This document shows, one piece after another, positions 58,750-64,000 of a stretch of DNA of 64,000 nucleotides (position 1 is its first letter; every line of letters begins with the position of its first letter). A model generated the notes under the pieces. It had not been told where the DNA came from. It made no database searches and saw only the letters and a program-made list of their open reading frames with translations. A program made the translations under genes and the position numbers. This DNA comes from Palaemon carinicauda (Eukaryota; Arthropoda; Malacostraca; Decapoda; Palaemonidae). The stretch lies in assembly GCF_036898095.1 (NCBI RefSeq), contig NC_090744.1, forward strand, positions 8,690,632 through 8,754,631, given 5' to 3'.

Positions 58750-61700
58750 TGAGGTAATTAGGACAGAGTAGTGAAGGTAGTTAAGGTGAGGTAATTAAGG
58801 AGATAGTTAGTTAAGGTGAGGTAATTAAGGAGAGAGTAGTGAAGGTAGTTAAGGTGGGGTAATTCAGAAGAGAGTAGCGAAGGTAGTTAAGGTGAGATAA
58901 TTAAGGAGATAGTTAGTTAAGGTGAGGTAATTAAGGAGAGAGTAGTGAAGGTAGTTAAGGTGAGGTAATTAAGGAGAGTAGTGAAGGTAGTTAAGGTGAG
59001 GTAATTCAAGAGAGAGTATTGAAGGTAGTTAAGGTGAGGTAATTAAGGAGATAGTTAGTTAAGGTGAGGTAATTAAGGAGAGAGTAGTGAAGGTAGTTAA
59101 GGTGAGGTAATTAAGGAGAGAGTAGTGAAGGTATGTAAGGTGAGGTAATTAAGGAGAGAGTAGTGAAGGTAGTTAAGGTGAGGTAATTAAGGAGAGAGTA
59201 GTGAAGGTAGTTAGGGTGAGGTAATTAAGGAGAGAGTAGTGAAGGTATTGAAGATGAGGTAATTAAGGAGAGAGTAGTGAAGTTAGTAAAGGTGAGGTAA
59301 TTCAGGACAGAGTAGTGAAGGTAGTTAAGGTGAGGTAATTAAGGAGATAGTTAGTTAAGGTGAGGTAATTAAGGAGAGAGTAGTGAAGGTAGTTAAGGTG
59401 AGGTAATTCAGGACAGAGTAGTGAATGTAGTTAAGGTGAGGTAATTAAGGAGAGAGTAGTGAAGGTAGTTAAGGTGAGGTAATTAAGGAGAGAGTAGTGA
59501 AGGTAGTTAAGTTGAGGTAATTAAGGAGAGAGTAGTGAAGGTAGTTAAGGTGGGGTAATTCAGGAGAGAGTAGTGAAGGTAGTTAAGGTGAGATAATTAA
59601 GGAGAGAGTAATGAAGGTAGTTAAGGTGGGGTAATTCAGGAGAGAGTAGTGAAGGTAGTTAAGGTGGGGTAATTCAGGAGAGAGTAGTGAAGGTAGTTAA
59701 GGTGAGGTAATTAAGGAGATAGTAGTGAAGGTAGTTAAGGTGAGGTAATTAAGGAGAGAGTAGTGAAGGTAGTTAAGGTGGGGTAATTCAGGAGAGAGTA
59801 GTGAAGGTAGTTAAGTTGAGGTAATTAAGGAGAGAGTAGTGAAGGTAGTTAAGGTGAGGTAATTAAGGAGATAGTTAGTTAAGGTGAGGTAATTAAGGAG
59901 AGAGTAGTGAAGGTAGTTAAGGTGAGGTAATTAAGGAGAGAGTAGTGAAGGTAGTTAAGGTGAGGTAATTCAGGAGAGAGTAGTGAAGGTAGTTAAGGTG
60001 AGGTAATTAAGGAGATAGTTAGTTAAGGTGAGGTAATTAATAAGAGAGTAGTGAAGGTAGTTAAGGTGAGGTAATTAAGGAGAGAGTAGTGAAGGTAGGT
60101 AAGGTGAGGTAATTAAGGAGAGAGTAGTGAAGGTAGTTAAGGTGAGGTAATTAAGGAGAGAGTAGTGAAGGTAGTTAGGGTGAGGTAATTAAGGAGATAG
60201 TTAGTTAAGGTGAGGTAATTAAGGAGAGAGTAGTGAAGGTAGTTAAGGTGAGGTAATTCAGATGAGAGTAGTGAATGTAGTTAAGGTGAGGTAATTAAGG
60301 AGAGAGTAGTGAAGGTAGTTAAGGTGAGGTAATTATGGAGAGAGTAGTGAAGGTAGTTAAGGTGGGGTAATTCAGGAGAGCGTAGCGAAGGTAGTTAAGG
60401 TGAGGTAATTAAGGAGAGAGTAGTGAAGGTAGTTAAGGTGAGGTAATTAAGGAGAGAGTAGTGAAGGTAGTTAAGGTGGGGTAATTCAGGAGAGAGTAGT
60501 GAAGGTAGTTAAGGTGAGGTAATTAAGGAGATAGTTAGTTAAGGTGAGGTAATTAAGGAGAGAGTAGTGAAGGTAGTTAAGGTAGGGTAATTAAGGAGAG
60601 AGTAGTGAATGTAGTTAAGGTGAGGTAATTAAGGAGAGAGTAGTGAAGGTAGTTAAGGTGGGGTAATTTAGGAGAGAGTAATGAAGGTAGTTAAGGTAGG
60701 GTAATTCAGGAGAGAGTAGTGAAGGTAGTTAAGGTGAGGTAATTAAGGAGATAGTAGTGAAGGTAGTTAAGGTGAGGTAATTAAGGAGAGAGTAGTGAAG
60801 GTAGTTAAGGTGGGGTAATTCAGGAGAGAGTCGTGAAGGTAGTTAAGGTGGGGAAAATTCAGGAGAGAGTAGTGAAGGTAGTTAAGGTGAGGTAATTAAG
60901 GAGAGAGTAGTGAAGGTAGTTAAGGTGAGGTAATTAAGGAGAGAGTAGTGAAGGTAGTTAAGGTGGGGTAATTCAGTAGAGAGTAGTGAAGGTAGTTAAG
61001 GTGAGGTAATTAAGGAGAGTTAGTTAGTTAAGGTGAGGTAATTAAGGAGAGTTAGTTAGTTAAGGTGAGGTAATTAAGGAGAGAGTAGTGAAGGTAGTTA
61101 AGGTGAGGTAATTAAGGAGAGAGTAGTGAAGGTAGTTAAGGTGAGGTAATTCAGGAGAGAGTAGTGAAGGTAGTTAAGGTGAGGTAATTAAGGAGATAGT
61201 TAGTTAAGGTGAGGTAATTAAGGAGAGAGTAGTGAAGGTAGTTAAGGTGAGGTAATTAAGGAGAGAGTAGTGAAGGTAGGTAAGGTGAGGTAATTAAGGA
61301 GAGAGTAGTAAAGGTAGTTAGGGTGAGGTAATTAAGGAGAGAATAGTGAAGGTAGTTAGGGTGAGGTAATTAAGGAGAGAGTAGTGAAGGTATTTAAGGT
61401 GAGGTAATTAAGGAGAGAGTAGTGAAGGTAGTAAAGGTGAGGTAATTCAGGACAGAGTAGTGAAGGTAGTTAAGGTGAGGTAATTAAGGAGATAGTTAGT
61501 TAAGGTGAGGTAATTAAGGAGAGAGTAGTGAAGGTAGTTAAGGTGAGGTAATTCAGGAGAGAGTAGTGAAGGTAGTTAAGGTGAGGTAATTAAGGAGAGA
61601 GTAGTGAAGGTAGTTAAGGTGAGGTAATTAAGGAGAGAGTAGTGAAGGTAGTTAAGGTGGGGTAATTCAGGAGAGAGTTGTGGAGGTAGTTAAAGTGAGG

Positions 61701-64000
61701 TAATTAAGGAGAGAGTAGTGAAGATAGTTAAGGTGAGGTAATTAAGGAGAGAGTAGTGAAGGTAGTTAAGGTGAGGTAATTAAGGAGAGGGTAGTGAAGG
61801 TAGTTAAGGTGAGGTAATTAAGGAGATAGTTAGTTAAAGTGAGGTAGTTAAGGAGAGAGTAGTGAAGGTAGTTAAGGTGAGGTAATTAAGGAGAGAGTAG
61901 TGAAGGTAGTTAAGGTGAGGTAATTAAGGAGAGAGTAGTGATGGTAGTTAAGGTGAGGTAATTAAGGAGAGAGTAGTGAAGGTAGGTAAGGTGAGGTAAT
62001 TAAGGAGAGAGTAGTGAAGGTAGTTAAGGTGACGTAATTAAGGAGAGAGTAGTGAAGGTAGGTAAGGTGAGGTAATTAAAGAGAGAGTAGTGAAGGTAGT
62101 AAAGGTAAGGTAATTAAGGAGATAGTTAAGGTGAGGTAATTAAGGCTAGAGTAGTGAAGGTAGTTAAGGTGAGGTAATTAAGGAGAGTAGTGAAGGTAGT
62201 TAAGGTGAGGTAATTCAGGAGAGAGTAGTGAAGGTAGTTAAGGTGAGGTAATTAAGGAGATAGTTAGTTAAGGTGAGGTAATTAAGGAGAGAGTAGTGAA
62301 GGTAGTGAAGGTGAGGTAATTAAGGAGAGAGTAGTGAAGGTAGGTAAGGTGAGGTAATTAAGGAGAGAGTAGTGAAGGTAGTTAAGGTGAGGTGATTAAG
62401 GAGAGAGTAGTGAAGGTAGTTAGGGTGAGGTAATCAAGGAGAGAGTAGTGAAGGTATTGAAGGTGAGGTAATTAAGGAGAGAGTAGTGAAGGTAGTAAAG
62501 GTGAGGTAATTCAGGACAGAGTAGTGAAGGTAGTTAAGGTGAGGTAATTAAGGAGATAGTTAGTTAAGGTGAGGTAATTAAGGAGAGAGTAGTGAAGGTA
62601 GTTAAGGTGGAGTAATTCAGAAGAGAGTAGCGAAGGTAGTTAAGGTGAGATAATTAAGGAGATAGTTAGTTAAGGTGAGGTAATTAAGGAGAGAGTAGTG
62701 AAGGTAGTTAAGGTGAGGTAATTAAGGAGAGTAGTGAAGGTAGTTAAGGTGAGGTAATTCAAGAGAGAGTATTGAAGGTAGTTAAGGTGAGGTAATTAAG
62801 GAGATAGTTAGTTAAGGTGAGGTAATTAAGGAGAGAGTAGTGAAGGTAGTTAAGGTGAGGTAATTAAGGAGAGAGTAGTGAAGGTATGTAAGGTGAGGTA
62901 ATTAAGGAGAGAGTAGTGAAGGTAGTTAAGGTGAGGTAATTAAGGAGAGAGTAGTGAAGGTAGTTAGGGTGAGGTAATTAAGGAGAGAGTAGTGAAGGTA
63001 TTGAAGATGAGGTAATTAAGGAGAGAGTAGTGAAGTTAGTAAAGGTGAGGTAATTCAGGACAGAGTAGTGAAGGTAGTTAAGGTGAGGTAATTAAGGAGA
63101 TAGTTAGTTAAGGTGAGGTAATTAAGGAGAGAGTAGTGAAGGTAGTTAAGGTGAGGTAATTCAGGACAGAGTAGTGAATGTAGTTAAGGTGAGGTAATTA
63201 AGGAGAGAGTAGTGAAGGTAGTTAAGGTGAGGTAATTAAGGAGAGAGTAGTGAAGGTAGTTAAGTTGAGGTAATTAAGGAGAGAGTAGTGAAGGTAGTTA
63301 AGGTGGGGTAATTCAGGAGAGAGTAGTGAAGGTAGTTAAGGTGAGATAATTAAGGAGAGAGTAATGAAGGTAGTTAAGGTGGGGTAATTCAGGAGAGAGT
63401 AGTGAAGGTAGTTAAGGTGGGGTAATTCAGGAGAGAGTAGTGAAGGTAGTTAAGGTGAGGTAATTAAGGAGATAGTAGTGAAGGTAGTTAAGGTGAGGTA
63501 ATTAAGGAGAGAGTAGTGAAGGTAGTTAAGGTGGGGTAATTCAGGAGAGAGTAGTGAAGGTAGTTAAGTTGAGGTAATTAAGGAGAGAGTAGTGAAGGTA
63601 GTTAAGGTGAGGTAATTAAGGAGATAGTTAGTTAAGGTGAGGTAATTAAGGAGAGAGTAGTGAAGGTAGTTAAGGTGAGGTAATTAAGGAGAGAGTAGTG
63701 AAGGTAGTTAAGGTGAGGTAATTCAGGAGAGAGTAGTGAAGGTAGTTAAGGTGAGGTAATTAAGGAGATAGTTAGTTAAGGTGAGGTAATTAATAAGAGA
63801 GTAGTGAAGGTAGTTAAGGTGAGGTAATTAAGGAGAGAGTAGTGAAGGTAGGTAAGGTGAGGTAATTAAGGAGAGAGTAGTGAAGGTAGTTAAGGTGAGG
63901 TAATTAAGGAGAGATTAGTGAAGGTAGTTAGGGTGAGGTAATTAAGGAGATAGTTAGTTAAGGTGAGGTAATTAAGGAGAGAGTAGTGAAGGTAGTTAAG
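58750..64000 (+). repeat. 3,753-bp tandem duplication within the satellite
   Basis: AATTCAGAAGAGAGTAGCG occurs at 58861 and 62614, and AATTAATAAGAGAG at 60035 and 63788; both shifts are exactly 3,753 bp. The intervening variant order (GGAGATAG, AATTCAAGAGAG, GTATTGAAGATGAGG, AATTCAGGACAG) also matches. The second copy is cut by the window end. Confidence 0.88.

Larger units (their letters stand above)
36170..64000 (+). repeat. 38-bp satellite array, about 27.8 kb, open at the window end
   Basis: More than 700 head-to-tail monomers in a single orientation. The 38-bp consensus consists of three related parts: GTAGTGAAG (9), GTAGTTAAGGTGAG (14) and GTAATTAAGGAGAGA (15). Its composition is A14, G15, T9, C0. 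A 30-bp variant lacks 8 bp and reads GAGATAGTTAGTTAAGG at the junction. Recurrent variants include AATTCAGG, GGTGGGGTAATT, AATTCAGGACAG and GGTATTTAAGG. Stops occur in every frame and 38 is not a multiple of 3, so it is non-coding. No unrelated insertion interrupts it. Confidence 0.98.

Noticed and set aside
58750..62503. Relation between the 3,753-bp satellite duplication and the 3,766-bp offset of the duplicated locus
   Set aside because: The lengths are close but the sequences are different. The inner offset of the locus is 3,582 bp, so the likeness is probably chance.
36170..64000. CRISPR array
   Set aside because: Monomers are contiguous head-to-tail with no unique spacers, the context is eukaryotic, and there are no cas genes.
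36170..64000. A repetitive protein gene encoded by the satellite
   Set aside because: TAG, TAA and TGA occur in the monomer, and 38 bp shifts the frame each unit, so no frame stays open on the + strand.

Overview
This is eukaryotic, AT-rich, repeat-dominated DNA, most likely from an arthropod and probably a decapod crustacean. The basis is: no operons or dense coding; long (GA)n and (AT)n microsatellites; arrays of TTAGG/TAAGG pentamers related to the arthropod telomere repeat; and degraded LINE tails that I recognise from memory as decapod-type. No ordinary host gene can be read with confidence. The only intact protein gene is a DNA transposase.

Layout. 0-5.4 kb: unremarkable DNA with old short tandem duplications, then a complete 1,635-bp Merlin-type (IS1016/IS1595-related) DNA transposon at 3709-5343. 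It has an uninterrupted 321-aa DDE transposase, perfect 24-bp terminal inverted repeats and a perfect 8-bp target-site duplication. 5.8-7.5 kb: an interspersed repeat with three nuclear-receptor half-sites, followed by a broken non-LTR retrotransposon and its 3' UTR. 8-14 kb: three minisatellites (20-bp, about 50-bp and purine-rich units). 14.67-15.08 kb: a 411-bp foldback element. 15-31 kb: mostly featureless AT-rich DNA holding a 29-bp minisatellite with two levels of higher-order repeat, microsatellites, a very degenerate 28-bp array, LINE 3' fragments and a possible LTR.

31.2-36.2 kb: a locus of about 1.3-1.5 kb is present twice in direct orientation (starting at 31225 and 34991). Each copy has an antisense exon-like segment, a TAAGG/TTAGG pentamer array and a short unique block. 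36.17 kb to the window end: one continuous satellite of a 38-bp monomer (with a 30-bp variant), about 27.8 kb and still running at the edge. Its consensus has no cytosine on the + strand.

The most interesting relation is between the last two regions. The first copy of the duplicated locus carries only three monomers of the same satellite in the equivalent position, while the second copy leads into more than 700. The window therefore seems to hold both the unamplified seed and the amplified product of a satellite. The monomer itself looks built from telomere-like pentamers.
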